Positions 34,096 to 43,388 are shown, counted from the stretch's first letter. The stretch is DNA of 46,752 bases from an uncultured Kiritimatiellota bacterium (GCA_944389565.1 CALXMV010000019.1:1-46752); one strand, 5' to 3'. Translations and numbers: made by a program. The notes: generated from the letters alone by a model not told the origin.

Positions 34096-34802
34096 CACGG
34101 CTCCTCCAGCAAAGCCAGGACGATCCGCGCGGATTGGTCGGCCGCGCGCTCGAAAAAGTCATCGTACATCGCATCCGCCTCATCGTCCGCGCAATCGCTC
34201 ATCGTGCGCAGGACAAGGCAGGGCCGTTGCGCGGCGAAGGCCACGTGCGCGATGGCGGCGCCCTCCATCTCCACGCAATCGGGCGCGCACGCGGCCACGA
34301 TCCGGTCACGCGTGGCACGGTCGGTCACGAAGCGGTCCCCCGTGGCGATGCGCCCCTCGCGGTAAGCCCCCTGCAGGATGCCCGGCCGCGCGCACGCGCG
34401 CCGGCACCGCGCCAAGAGCGCCGGGTCGCCCTCGAAGAAACGCCGCTTGGGGAAATACTTCAGCATCACCGGATCCTGATCGTGGAAGCACAGCTCGCGC
34501 GAGGCCACCACGTCAAGCGTGCGCAACCCATGCCCCACCGCCCCGGCGATGCCCAGATTGATCACGCACGCGCAATCCCGCGCGCACAGCGCCCACGTGG
34601 CGCACGCCGCCGCGTTCACCTTCCCCACCCCGCAGCACGCCACCGCCACCTCACGCCCGCACAGCCGGCCGAAGACGAACTCCGCGCCCAAGGCCCGCTC
34701 CGTGCGCGCCACCTCCATCCGCGCCCGCAACAGCGCCACCTCGCGATCCAACGCGCCCAGAATCGCCCACGGCCGCTCCCGACTGTCCAAAATCGTTTCC
34801 AT
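34095..34802 (-). CDS. mtn: 5'-methylthioadenosine/S-adenosylhomocysteine nucleosidase family
   Basis: A 235-residue nucleosidase of the PNP/MTAN fold, expected to cleave MTA or SAH to adenine and a thioribose or ribosyl-homocysteine. Motifs are CGVGKVNAA, NLGIAGAV, ATGDRFV, CVEMEGAAIAHVA and RTMSDCADDEA. The Glu in MEGAA and the Asp in SDCADDEA are the catalytic pair. ATG 34802 is chosen over the longer frame because the promoter lies just upstream. A futalosine or other purine nucleosidase specificity cannot be ruled out. Confidence 0.85.
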   Translation of the reverse strand: METILDSRERPWAILGALDREVALLRARMEVARTERALGAEFVFGRLCGREVAVACCGVGKVNAAACATWALCARDCACVINLGIAGAVGHGLRTLDVVASRELCFHDQDPVMLKYFPKRRFFEGDPALLARCRRACARPGILQGAYREGRIATGDRFVTDRATRDRIVAACAPDCVEMEGAAIAHVAFAAQRPCLVLRTMSDCADDEADAMYDDFFERAADQSARIVLALLEEP

Positions 34803-34809
34803 GCCATGG

Positions 34810-34818
34810 ATTATAGCA
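34810..34818 (-). promoter_or_regulatory. perfect extended -10 promoter of mtn, near-leaderless
   Basis: On the minus strand TGCTATAAT ends at 34810. The predicted +1 is 34803, one base before the ATG at 34802. No Shine-Dalgarno is possible in the transcript. Confidence 0.6.
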
Positions 34819-34928
34819 AATCGGCCGGATCGGCGGATTGGCCGATGGCCGGGGACGGCTCGCCCTTCGGGCTCGCGGGCCGACGGCCCACAATCGGCCC
34901 CATTCCGCAAAATCGACGGATCCCCCGG

Positions 34929-34972
34929 CATGACCCGAAAGTCGGGAGGGTTCGGGTCGGAAGTCGGGAGGG
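34929..34972 (-). repeat. two tandem copies of the 22-bp C-rich intergenic unit
   Basis: On the minus strand 34972-34951 and 34950-34929 both begin CCCTCCCGACTT. They match the pair at 81-124 in unit length, order and sequence style. The element lies between the divergent mtn and psd promoters, with its C-rich strand pointing toward mtn, as the first copy points toward the peptidase. The plus strand has five GGG runs. Confidence 0.6.
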
Positions 34973-35009
34973 TTTGGCCTTGGAGGCGGCGGCAAAGATG
35001 GGGCGCGCT

Positions 35010-35038
35010 TGTCTTTGGCGGTGGGGTTTTGCTATAGT
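35010..35038 (+). promoter_or_regulatory. promoter of the psd-to-tatD operon
   Basis: TGCTATAGT (35030-35038) is an extended -10; TTGTCT (35010-35015) is a weak -35 at 17 bp. The predicted +1 near 35045 gives a 39-nt leader to psd. Confidence 0.5.
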
Positions 35039-35083
35039 GTCTGCGTTCGGGCGTGGCCCGTGAGATAAGCAGGACGGAAGCGG

Positions 35084-35803
35084 ATGTACGAGAACGAGAG
35101 ACGTGAGGGCGAGGCCATCATCCGGGATGGGTGGCCGTTGATTGGTGTGCCGTTGGCGCTCGGTGTCGGCGGAGGGTGCGTGTTGTGCCCGGTCTTCGGC
35201 CTGCCGTGGGTGGCGACCGGGTGGTTGGCGCTGTGCGTGCTTTTCGCGGGGTTCATGACGTGGTTCTTCCGGAATCCGCGGCGGACGCCGCCGGAGGGCG
35301 AGGAGAACATCGTCTCGGGCGCGGAGGGGACGGTGCGCTCGGTGCAGTTCGTGACGGAGGACGACGGTTCGCCGGCGAGCGCGGTGGCGCGGGAGTTCTT
35401 CCCCGGGGAGCGGGCGGTGCGGATCTCGACCTTCCTCTCGCCGCTCCATGTGCACGTGAACCGCCTCTCGATCGGGGGGAAGGTGACGCGTTGCGAGTAT
35501 CGCCATGGGCGCCATCTGCTGACGATGGACGAGCGTTCGAGCCTGTACAACCAGCATTCGGTGGTGGTGGTCGAGGCCGAGGACGGCCTGCGCTGCCTGC
35601 ACAAGCAGATCACGGGGCCGGTGGTGCGGCGGGTCATTTACTGGCTGGAGCAGGGGCAGCCGGTGAGGCGCGGCGGCATCCTGGGGATGATGAAGTTCGG
35701 CAGCCGCATGGACATCTGGCTGCCGGCCGACCGCGTGGAGGTGTGCGTGAAGCCGGGCGACCCGGTGCGCGCGGGCGAGACGGTCATCGCGAAGCGGAAG
35801 TAA
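35084..35803 (+). CDS. psd: phosphatidylserine decarboxylase (proenzyme)
   Basis: A 239-residue short-type decarboxylase that makes phosphatidylethanolamine. Two hydrophobic segments (about 18-38 and 44-62) anchor it to the membrane. FLSPLHVHVNRLS is the family's His-containing core. The self-cleavage site is G206-S207 in KFGSRMD, which yields the pyruvoyl cofactor. It is paired with pssA four bases downstream, giving the whole PS/PE branch. Confidence 0.93.
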   Translation: MYENERREGEAIIRDGWPLIGVPLALGVGGGCVLCPVFGLPWVATGWLALCVLFAGFMTWFFRNPRRTPPEGEENIVSGAEGTVRSVQFVTEDDGSPASAVAREFFPGERAVRISTFLSPLHVHVNRLSIGGKVTRCEYRHGRHLLTMDERSSLYNQHSVVVVEAEDGLRCLHKQITGPVVRRVIYWLEQGQPVRRGGILGMMKFGSRMDIWLPADRVEVCVKPGDPVRAGETVIAKRK

Positions 35804-35807
35804 GGCC

Positions 35808-36614
35808 ATGAAGCGGAAACTGTTGCGTCTCAAACGGCCCTCGGCCCACGCCAACCGGGTGGGTTTCGTCAATTCCATCACCTCCGGGGCCTTGGTCTGC
35901 GGGCTGATGAGCATCCTTTTCTCCGCCACGGGGAACTTCTATTGGGGCGCACTCCTCATCCTCGGCGCGATGATCCTGGACGGCATCGACGGGACGATGG
36001 CGCGGATGCTCAAGGCCTCGACGGCCTTCGGCGCGGAGTTCGACACCTTCGTGGACATCACGGCCTTCGGCATCGCGCCGGCGATGCTGATCTATTTCTA
36101 TCTCTTCCACGACTTCACGGGGGGCGGGGTGCACACGGTGGGCGCCCTGCTGGCCATCGCGATCGTCCTCTCCGGTGCCATCCGCCTGGCGCGCTTCAAG
36201 GTGGTGGACGAGGATCACGGCATGAGCGGCTACACGGGGATGCCCATCACGGTGAACGCGCTGTGCCTGGCGGGGATCGTGCTGCTCATCGAGGCCTGGA
36301 AGAAGGGTTTCGGCGCGGAATGGCCCCTGCCGGCGTGGCTGACGCTGCAGGACGGCGGGTGGCTCTCGTGGGCGATGTACGCCAATTGCGTGATCTGCCT
36401 CCTCCTCCAGGTGTCGCCCTTCAAGTACCCGAAGCCGACGAACACGCCGATCGGGCAGTTCATCGGGGTGCTGGCCTTCCTGGGCCTCTTCATCGGACCG
36501 AAGACGGCGGTGGTCTGTTGCTGCTATCTGGTCCCCGTCACGCTTTTCTTCGTCTATGTGGCGCCCTTCTGGTTCGCCCTGAAGCGCCGTTGGCAGGCCC
36601 GCAAGGCCCTTTGA
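35808..36614 (+). CDS. pssA: CDP-diacylglycerol-serine O-phosphatidyltransferase
   Basis: A 268-residue integral membrane enzyme with about eight helices. The CDP-alcohol phosphotransferase motif is complete: DG-x2-D-G-x2-AR, then G-x3-D-x3-D (residues about 59-85, DGIDGTMARM and FDTFVDITAFG). It supplies phosphatidylserine to Psd. It begins after AAGG close to the psd stop. The C-terminal third is a helical extension common in this subfamily. Confidence 0.92.
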   Translation: MKRKLLRLKRPSAHANRVGFVNSITSGALVCGLMSILFSATGNFYWGALLILGAMILDGIDGTMARMLKASTAFGAEFDTFVDITAFGIAPAMLIYFYLFHDFTGGGVHTVGALLAIAIVLSGAIRLARFKVVDEDHGMSGYTGMPITVNALCLAGIVLLIEAWKKGFGAEWPLPAWLTLQDGGWLSWAMYANCVICLLLQVSPFKYPKPTNTPIGQFIGVLAFLGLFIGPKTAVVCCCYLVPVTLFFVYVAPFWFALKRRWQARKAL

Positions 36615-36627
36615 CGCAATCCGGCTT

Positions 36628-38562
36628 ATGAACGTTACCGAGAAAATCCTCCGCGCGCACCTGCTTTCCGGCGAGCCCGTCGCCGGAAACGAGGTGGGCA
36701 TCCGTATCGACCAGACCCTGACGCAGGACGCCACCGGCACGATGGCCTGCCTGCAGTTCGAGAGCATGGGCATCGACCGGGTCCGGGCCGAGCTCGCGGT
36801 GAGCTACGTGGATCACAACACGGTGCAGATCGGCTTCGAGAACGCCGACGACCACGATTACCTGCAGAGCGTGGCCAAGCGCTACGGCATCGTCTATTCC
36901 AAGCCCGGCAACGGCATCTGCCACCAGCTCCACCTGGAGCGTTTCGGCAAGCCGGGCAAGACGCTCATCGGCGCGGACTCCCACACCCCCACCGGCGGCG
37001 GCCTGGGGATGGTGGCCATCGGCGCCGGCGGCATCGACGTGGCCGTCGCCATGGGCGGGGGCCCCTACCACATCGCCTGGCCGAAGGTCGTGGGCATCCG
37101 CCTGACGGGCCGCCTGGCCCCCGGGCTCTCCGCGAAGGACGTGATCCTGGCCGTGCTCCGCAGGTTCGGGTCGAAGGGCAACGTCGGGAAGGTCTTCGAG
37201 TACTACGGGCCCGCGTTGACGACGCTCGATGTCCCCAGCCGCGCGACCATCGCCAACATGGGCGCCGAGCTCGGCGTCACCACCTCCGTCTTCCCCTCCG
37301 ACGCCATCACCCGCGCCTTCCTCAAGGCGCAGGGGCGCGAAGAGGACTGGGCGCCCATCGAGGCCGACGGCGAGGACTATGACGAGACCTGGGCGCTGGA
37401 CCTCTCGACCCTGGAGCCGCTCGCCGCCGCCCCGCACAACCCCGGCAACATCGAGACCGTGGCCGAGCACCTGGGCCAGCGCGTGAACCAGATCATGATC
37501 GGCTCGTGCACCAATTCCTCGTACCGCGACATCAAGACCGTCGCGCTCATGCTCAAAGGCCGGCACGTCCACCCTGACGTCGAGGTCGGCATCGCCTGCG
37601 GCTCCAAGCAGGTGGTGCGGATGCTCGCCGACGAAGGGCTCCTCGGCGACCTGATCGCCGCCGGGTGCCGCATCCTGGAAAACGCCTGCGGTTTCTGCAT
37701 CGGCGCGCACATGAGCCCGGCCACGAACGCCGTCTGCCTGCGCACGAGCAACCGCAACTTCGAGGGCCGCTCCGGCACGCAGTCCGCCAAGGTCTACCTG
37801 GTCTCCCCGGAGACCGCCGCGGCCGCCGCGATCGCCGGCGCCTGGGCCGACCCGCGCACGTGCGCCGCGCCGCCCGTGGCGATGCCCGAGGCCTTCACGA
37901 TCGACGACGGGATGTTCCTCTACCGCGACACCGCCGGCCGCGGCGTCCCCGGCACCCCCATCCTCCGCGGCCCGAACATCGGCCAGGTGCCCCCCGGGAA
38001 GCCCCTCCCCGACGCGCTTGACGGCGTGGCCACGACGAAGGCCGGCGACAAGATCACCACCGATCACATCATGCCCGCCGGCGCGCGCCTGAAGTACCGC
38101 TCGAACGTGCCCGAATACGCCAAGTACGTCTTCGAGCACACCGACCCCGGCTTCTACCGTGACGCCTCCGCCAATCGCGACGCCGGCAAGGCCAACGTCA
38201 TCATCGCCGGCGAAAGCTACGGCCAGGGCTCCTCGCGCGAGCACGCCGCGCTCTGCCCCATGTACCTCGGCGTCCGCGCCGTCATCGCCAAGTCCATCGA
38301 GCGCATTCACCGCGCCAACCTCATCAACTTCGGGATCGTCCCCTTCGCCTTCGCCGACCCGGCCGATTACGACCGCGTGTCCAAAGGCGACGCGTTGCGC
38401 ATCGAGGGCTTGCGCGAGGCCATCGCCGGGGACGGCCGGGCCACCGTCAGAAACCTTTCCAACAACACCACGTTCGACGTGACGACCACCCTGTCCGACC
38501 GTCAGAAACGCCTGCTTCTCGCCGGCGGCCTCCTCGCCGCCGTGGCGTCCGGCCAGGCCTAA
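36628..38562 (+). CDS. acn: aconitate hydratase
   Basis: A 644-residue monomeric aconitase interconverting citrate and isocitrate. Cluster ligands are in GSCTNSS and CGFCIG. GADSHTPTGGGLGMVAIGAG and GESYGQGSSREHAAL are the substrate-binding blocks. The short length is typical of the compact bacterial type (mitochondrial-like) rather than AcnA/IRP. It lies 13 bp after pssA without a good Shine-Dalgarno. Confidence 0.93.
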   Translation: MNVTEKILRAHLLSGEPVAGNEVGIRIDQTLTQDATGTMACLQFESMGIDRVRAELAVSYVDHNTVQIGFENADDHDYLQSVAKRYGIVYSKPGNGICHQLHLERFGKPGKTLIGADSHTPTGGGLGMVAIGAGGIDVAVAMGGGPYHIAWPKVVGIRLTGRLAPGLSAKDVILAVLRRFGSKGNVGKVFEYYGPALTTLDVPSRATIANMGAELGVTTSVFPSDAITRAFLKAQGREEDWAPIEADGEDYDETWALDLSTLEPLAAAPHNPGNIETVAEHLGQRVNQIMIGSCTNSSYRDIKTVALMLKGRHVHPDVEVGIACGSKQVVRMLADEGLLGDLIAAGCRILENACGFCIGAHMSPATNAVCLRTSNRNFEGRSGTQSAKVYLVSPETAAAAAIAGAWADPRTCAAPPVAMPEAFTIDDGMFLYRDTAGRGVPGTPILRGPNIGQVPPGKPLPDALDGVATTKAGDKITTDHIMPAGARLKYRSNVPEYAKYVFEHTDPGFYRDASANRDAGKANVIIAGESYGQGSSREHAALCPMYLGVRAVIAKSIERIHRANLINFGIVPFAFADPADYDRVSKGDALRIEGLREAIAGDGRATVRNLSNNTTFDVTTTLSDRQKRLLLAGGLLAAVASGQA

Positions 38563-38575
38563 AGGAGCGAGCGCC

Positions 38576-40249
38576 ATGAGCGACGCAGACAAACCCGAAG
38601 AGTCCCTCGGCTTCGACTTCGCCCCCGCGTGGGCGCGGGAGTCCGCCGACGCGTATGTCAGCCGTTACCAAGGCAAGAACTACGACGAACGCACCGGCCG
38701 CGAGGAGCGTCCGCGCCGCGAAGGCGGCCGCGACAGATCGCCGCGGAGGGATGGCCGCGAGGACGGGCGCGCACGCCCGCCGCGCCGCCGCGAGGGCGCC
38801 GCCGCCGAGGGCGGGGAGCGCCGCGCACCCCGCCGCGAGGGCGAGGCGCCGCGCGCCCGCGGCCCGCGCCGCGAGCCCGTCAAGCCCCTCGACGCCGAGA
38901 TCCGGATCCTGCCCAACCAGAAGAACCTGGGCGTCATCATCAAGACGTTGCAGGGCACGCACGTGGCCTTCCCGGTGAAGAAGTTCGTGAACCTCTTCCT
39001 GGAGAACCCCCAGGCGTGCCTGGTGCGTTTCGAGGCCAAGCCCGAGACGGAGACGCGGTTCTGGTCGTGCAAGCGGTGCGGGTTGGTGGCGCTCAGCGAG
39101 GCCGAGATCGCCCAGCATATCCTGACGAGCCACCTGGGGGACTTCTTCGACGTGGCGGAGGAGCCCTGCGAGCCCCCCGCCGGCAATTTCCCGCGCGTGG
39201 CCAAATGCACAATCACCGGCGAATGGGTCGGCGCGCCGAACCATCACAGCTACCGCCACCGCGTGGCCGAGCTCGCCGCCCGCGCGGGGATGCCCGAGCG
39301 CGACTACCTGCGCACCGTGGAGATGCGCACCGACCCCGAATCCATCGAGGCGTGGAAGCAATCCGTCACCAAGCAGACCGTCTATCGCCTGAAGCCGCAG
39401 ACCGCGCCCGAGGAGCCCAAACCCGCCGCCGAGGGCACGGGCGAGGCCACCCCCGAGGGCGAGGCGGCGCCCGCCGAGGAGACCCGCCCCGCCTACAACC
39501 GCGACCAGGCCGAGGCCATCCTCCGCCGCGACCTGCTCGCCGCGCAGATGACCTCCGCCAAGCACGTCTGCCTGCCGGTGACCTTGGCGCAGACCTCGCC
39601 CTCGCTGCCCCTGCGACTCCTGCTCAAGTACACGCTCCGCGACGAGCAGCGTTACCCGCGCTCGCTGTTCTTCGCCCTGCGCGGGGCCTTCCGGCACCAC
39701 AAGTTCGCGCTCTTCCGCGGCAACGACGCCCGCGGGCCGGAGTTCGTCGCCAACACCACGCTCGCGCCCTTCACCGCCGAGCACGCCGTCCGCGAGATCC
39801 AGGCCGCGCTCGATTACGTGACCGCCCACCCGCTCTGCACGCGCGCCGAGCTGCTCACCGCGCTCAAAACCGATTTGGCGGACATGGACATCGCCGTCGT
39901 CGCCCGGCAGATCGCCTTCCTCTTCCAAAAGGGACACATCGTCGAGTACTACAACGGCGTCCTGGCGTTACCCGAGGCCAACCCGAAGTTCCGCCGGCTC
40001 CCCGAGGAGACGCGCCGCGAGGAAGCGGCGAAGCCCGAGGCGGGGACACCCGCCGAGGAGGCCGCCCCCGTGGACGGGCCCACGGAGCCCCCCGCGGCCG
40101 AGGCACCCGCCGAACCCGCCGTCGAGGAGCCCACCCAAGCGAGCGAGGCCGAGGCGCCCGCCCCGGAACCGGAGGCGCAGCCCGCGCCCGCCGAGGAGCC
40201 CGCCGCCGAGGAACCCCACGAGGAAGGAGAGCCCCATGCTGCTGAGTAA
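38576..40249 (+). CDS. zinc-finger protein with disordered charged ends (557 aa)
   Basis: Residues 1-105 are Arg/Glu/Gly-rich and disordered. A central domain has KNLGVIIKTLQGTHVAFPVKK. It is followed by a C2H2-type finger: C-x2-C, then 12 residues, H-x4-H (CKRCGL to HILTSH, about residues 163-183). A second folded region occupies about 300-460. The last 85 residues are Pro/Glu/Ala-rich. A basic disordered N-terminus plus a finger suggests nucleic-acid or ribosome binding; this is inference. Shine-Dalgarno AAAGGAG precedes ATG 38576. It overlaps lpxD by 14 bp. Confidence 0.75.
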   Translation: MSDADKPEESLGFDFAPAWARESADAYVSRYQGKNYDERTGREERPRREGGRDRSPRRDGREDGRARPPRRREGAAAEGGERRAPRREGEAPRARGPRREPVKPLDAEIRILPNQKNLGVIIKTLQGTHVAFPVKKFVNLFLENPQACLVRFEAKPETETRFWSCKRCGLVALSEAEIAQHILTSHLGDFFDVAEEPCEPPAGNFPRVAKCTITGEWVGAPNHHSYRHRVAELAARAGMPERDYLRTVEMRTDPESIEAWKQSVTKQTVYRLKPQTAPEEPKPAAEGTGEATPEGEAAPAEETRPAYNRDQAEAILRRDLLAAQMTSAKHVCLPVTLAQTSPSLPLRLLLKYTLRDEQRYPRSLFFALRGAFRHHKFALFRGNDARGPEFVANTTLAPFTAEHAVREIQAALDYVTAHPLCTRAELLTALKTDLADMDIAVVARQIAFLFQKGHIVEYYNGVLALPEANPKFRRLPEETRREEAAKPEAGTPAEEAAPVDGPTEPPAAEAPAEPAVEEPTQASEAEAPAPEPEAQPAPAEEPAAEEPHEEGEPHAAE

Positions 40250-41270
40250 GGTCGCGAAAGCCGTCAACGGCACCTTCGAGGGCAACGGCGAGGCCGAGAT
40301 CCGCGCGATGGCCAGCCTGTTGGAGGCGCGGGAAGGGGATGTCTCCTTCCTGGCCAACCCGAAGTACGCCCCGCAGATGAAGGACACCAAGGCCACGGCC
40401 GTGCTCGTGGCCAAGGATTATGAGGGCGAAAGCCCGGCCACGCTCATCCGCGTGGACGACCCGAACAAGGCCTTCGCCTCCCTCGCCCCGATTTTCGGCC
40501 CCAAGCCGGTCGTCCGCGAGCCTGGCATCCACGCTACCGCCGTCATCGGCGAGGGGGTCACCCTGGGCAAAAACCTCTACATCGGCCCCTACACGGTCAT
40601 CGAGGACGGCGCGACGATCGGCGACAACACGATCATCGACGGGCTGGTCTTCATCGCCCAGCACGTGCGCATCGGGCGCGACTGCCACATCTACCCGCAG
40701 GTGAACATCCGCGAATCGTGCGAGATCGGCGACCGCGTCATCCTCCATGCCGGGGTGAAGATCGGCACGGACGGTTACGGTTACACCGTCGAGATCGGGG
40801 CGAAGGGCCCCATCGTCACCAAGGTGCCGCAGGTGGGCATCGTCGAAATCGGCAACGATGTCGAGATTGGCTCGAACACCTGCGTCGACCGCGCGCGTTT
40901 CGGCCGCACACGCGTCGGCGACTGCGTGAAGATCGACAACCTCGTCCAAATCGGCCACAACGTCCAGATCGCGCCGCTCGTCGGCATCATCGCCCAGGCG
41001 GGGATCGCCGGCAGCGCGAAGATCGAGTCCGGCGCACTCATCTGGTCGCAGGCGGGGGTCTCCGGGCACCTCACCGTGCACGAACGCGCGCAGGTTGCGC
41101 CGCAGGCCGGCGTCAAGGAGGATGTCCCCGAGGGCGAATACGTCGCCGGCACGCCGGCCGTCCCGAAGCGTAAGTTCGCCGAGAGCCTGCTCATCCCGCG
41201 CATCCTCGACAAACTCAAGAAGAAAGTCGCCGACTTGGAGGCCAAGGTGCGGGCGCTGGAGCAAGCGTGA
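40236..41270 (+). CDS. lpxD: UDP-3-O-acylglucosamine N-acyltransferase
   Basis: A 344-residue left-handed beta-helix acyltransferase of lipid A synthesis. The N-terminal uridine-binding domain is followed by many hexapeptide repeats ([LIV]-G-x4). The catalytic His is in IDNLVQIGHNVQI near residue 246. A C-terminal helix ends the protein (KLKKKVADLEAKVRALEQ). It shows that the organism makes lipopolysaccharide. AAGGAGAG lies ahead of the ATG, within the previous gene. Confidence 0.95.
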   Translation: MLLSKVAKAVNGTFEGNGEAEIRAMASLLEAREGDVSFLANPKYAPQMKDTKATAVLVAKDYEGESPATLIRVDDPNKAFASLAPIFGPKPVVREPGIHATAVIGEGVTLGKNLYIGPYTVIEDGATIGDNTIIDGLVFIAQHVRIGRDCHIYPQVNIRESCEIGDRVILHAGVKIGTDGYGYTVEIGAKGPIVTKVPQVGIVEIGNDVEIGSNTCVDRARFGRTRVGDCVKIDNLVQIGHNVQIAPLVGIIAQAGIAGSAKIESGALIWSQAGVSGHLTVHERAQVAPQAGVKEDVPEGEYVAGTPAVPKRKFAESLLIPRILDKLKKKVADLEAKVRALEQA

Positions 41271-41428
41271 TCGTCGCCTTCGCCAAGGATCTGCGGGACT
41301 TCCTCGCACGTCTCCACGACTGCTGTTTCGCGATCCACTCCCCGGGGCGCCTGCTCGCGCTCCGGGTGCTCTTGTCTTTGGCCCTCGCCGTCGCATGGGG
41401 GCTCTTCCTCATTTCCAAGGAACGCTGA
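41267..41428 (+). CDS. 53-aa membrane protein between lpxD and aroC
   Basis: GTG 41267 overlaps the lpxD stop (GTGA). The frame runs 53 codons to TGA 41428, one base before the aroC ATG. The product has an amphipathic basic N-terminus and a C-terminal transmembrane helix (residues about 31-49, LRVLLSLALAVAWGLFLI). The perfect packing between two essential-pathway genes supports it as real. Family not recognised; a role beside lpxD in the envelope is conceivable. Confidence 0.55.
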   Translation: MIVAFAKDLRDFLARLHDCCFAIHSPGRLLALRVLLSLALAVAWGLFLISKER

Positions 41429-41429
41429 C

Positions 41430-42593
41430 ATGGCCTTTCGCTACCTCTCCGCCGGGGAATCCCACGGCCCGTCGCTCACCGTGATCGTCGAGGGCGTGCC
41501 CGCCGGCCTCCCGCTCGACGAGGCGGCCCTCGCCGCCGATCTGGCCCGCCGCCAACTCAAGGCCGGCGCCGGCGGGCGCATGGAGATCGAGACCGACCGC
41601 GCCACCATCACCGCCGGCGTCATGGGGGGCGTCACGACCGGCGCGCCCATCGCCCTCTCCATCCCCAACCGCGATCACGCGGCATGGCAGGGTAAGGCCA
41701 TCCCGGCCTACACCGTGGCCCGCCCGGGCCATGCCGACCTGGCCGCCTGCGTCAAATACGGGTTCGACGACATCCGCCGCTCGCTCGAGCGTTCCAGCGC
41801 GCGGGAGACGGCCTGCCGCGTCGCCGTCGGCGCCATCGCCCGGGCCTTCCTCGGCCATTTCGGCATCCGGGCCTCGTCATACGTCGCCGCGCTCGGCGCG
41901 GTGCCCGAGGCGTCGGGAATCGCTTTGGAGGAGGCGTTGGCCTTCGCCGAGCGCTCCCCCGCCCGGGCGCCCTCGCAGGCGCAGGAGGATGCCTACGCCA
42001 ACGCCATCCACCTGGCCCGCACGCGCGGCGAGACGCTCGGGGGGGTCATCGTCGCCGCCGTCACGGGATTGCCCATCGGTCTGGGCTCCTACGTGACCCC
42101 CGACCGCCGGCTCGACGCCCGCCTCGGCGCGGCCGTCCTCTCCGTCAACGCCATCAAGGGCGTGGCCTTCGCGGATGCCTTCGCGAACGCCACACTCGAC
42201 GGGAGCGCGTGCCATGACCCGATCGCCGTGGACGCCGCCGGCGCGATTTCCAGGCCGACCGATCGCGCGGGGGGGCTCGAAGGCGGCATGACGACCGGCC
42301 AGCCCCTCATCGTCCGCGCCGCCATGAAGCCGATCCCCACGACCCTCACGCCCCAGCCGAGCGTCGACCTGGCCACCCACGCGCCCGCGCGGACCGCCTA
42401 TGAGCGTTCCGACACCTGTCCCGTGCCGCGCGCCTGCGTGGTGATCGAGAGCGTGATCCTCATCGAACTCGCCGCCGCGCTCTGCGAGAAACTCGGCGGC
42501 GACTCGTTGGGCGAGATGCTTGCCCGGCACGCCGTCTTGCCGACCGCCGGGCAGATCCGCCTCTCCCCCGAGCCCAAGGTCTTCTGGCCGTGA
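41430..42593 (+). CDS. aroC: chorismate synthase
   Basis: A 387-residue FMN-dependent enzyme converting EPSP to chorismate in aromatic amino-acid synthesis. Signatures are GESHGP near the start, RPGHAD, RSSARETACRVAVGA and DRAGGLEGGMTTG. Length is normal. It starts one base after the 53-aa gene, and its stop overlaps the tatD GTG. Confidence 0.95.
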   Translation: MAFRYLSAGESHGPSLTVIVEGVPAGLPLDEAALAADLARRQLKAGAGGRMEIETDRATITAGVMGGVTTGAPIALSIPNRDHAAWQGKAIPAYTVARPGHADLAACVKYGFDDIRRSLERSSARETACRVAVGAIARAFLGHFGIRASSYVAALGAVPEASGIALEEALAFAERSPARAPSQAQEDAYANAIHLARTRGETLGGVIVAAVTGLPIGLGSYVTPDRRLDARLGAAVLSVNAIKGVAFADAFANATLDGSACHDPIAVDAAGAISRPTDRAGGLEGGMTTGQPLIVRAAMKPIPTTLTPQPSVDLATHAPARTAYERSDTCPVPRACVVIESVILIELAAALCEKLGGDSLGEMLARHAVLPTAGQIRLSPEPKVFWP

Positions 42594-43378
42594 TCGACGC
42601 GCATCTCCACCTGCGCGACGCGCGGATCGAACCTTACCACGCGCGCTTCGTGCAGGAGGCGTTGGCGGCGGGCGTCTCCGCGTGCATCGACTGTTCGGCG
42701 CGGCCGGAGGAGTGGAACGTCACGGTCGCGTGTGCGCTGGACGTGACGACGGCTTTCGGCCTGCATCCATGGTATGCCTCGGTGGCATACCCGGACTGGC
42801 CTGACTTCCTGCGCTTGGCGCTCCAGGCCGACCCGGGCGCGCTCATCGGCGAAATCGGTCTCGACGGGCTCCGCCGCACGGCGGATGGCGGCTTGGCGCA
42901 GCGTGCCGCGCTGGAGACGCAACTCGCCTTGGCCGCGCGTCTGGGGCGCCCGGTCGTCCTGCACGGCGCACGCGCCTGGGGGGCGCTGCTCCACGCGGTG
43001 GAGCCTTGGGCCGCCCGTCTGCCCGCGCTTCTCTTCCATGGCGTCTCCTTCGCGCCGGATCTGCTCGCCCACCCCGTGCTTCGGCGGCGGAACGTCTGGT
43101 TCGGCGTGGGCGGGGCGTTGCTCTCCCCCGAGGCGCGCACCCTGCCGCGCCTGGCGGCGGCCTTGCCGCTCGACCGCCTGGTCGTGGAGACGGACGCGCC
43201 GGACGCGTTCCCCAGCGGCGGGGAGCCCTTGGTGCTGGGGCAATATCACGCGTTGCTCAACCACCCCGGCAACCTGCCGCGCATCGTCCGGGCGGTGGCG
43301 CGTCTGCGCGACATCCCGGAACCCGAGCTCGCCGCGATCGCGGAGGCGAACACGCTCGCCTTCCTCGCGACGCGATGA
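42590..43378 (+). CDS. TatD-family metal-dependent hydrolase/DNase
   Basis: A 262-residue TIM-barrel hydrolase. Metal ligands are DAHLHL at the start, E in GEIGLDG (near residue 86), VLHGA, LFHG and D in VETDAPD. The family cleaves DNA 3'-5' or acts as a general phosphoesterase. GTG 42590 overlaps the aroC stop by GTGA. It is the last gene of the operon before the terminator. Confidence 0.88.
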   Translation: MIDAHLHLRDARIEPYHARFVQEALAAGVSACIDCSARPEEWNVTVACALDVTTAFGLHPWYASVAYPDWPDFLRLALQADPGALIGEIGLDGLRRTADGGLAQRAALETQLALAARLGRPVVLHGARAWGALLHAVEPWAARLPALLFHGVSFAPDLLAHPVLRRRNVWFGVGGALLSPEARTLPRLAAALPLDRLVVETDAPDAFPSGGEPLVLGQYHALLNHPGNLPRIVRAVARLRDIPEPELAAIAEANTLAFLATR

Positions 43379-43388
43379 TGCGCGCAGG

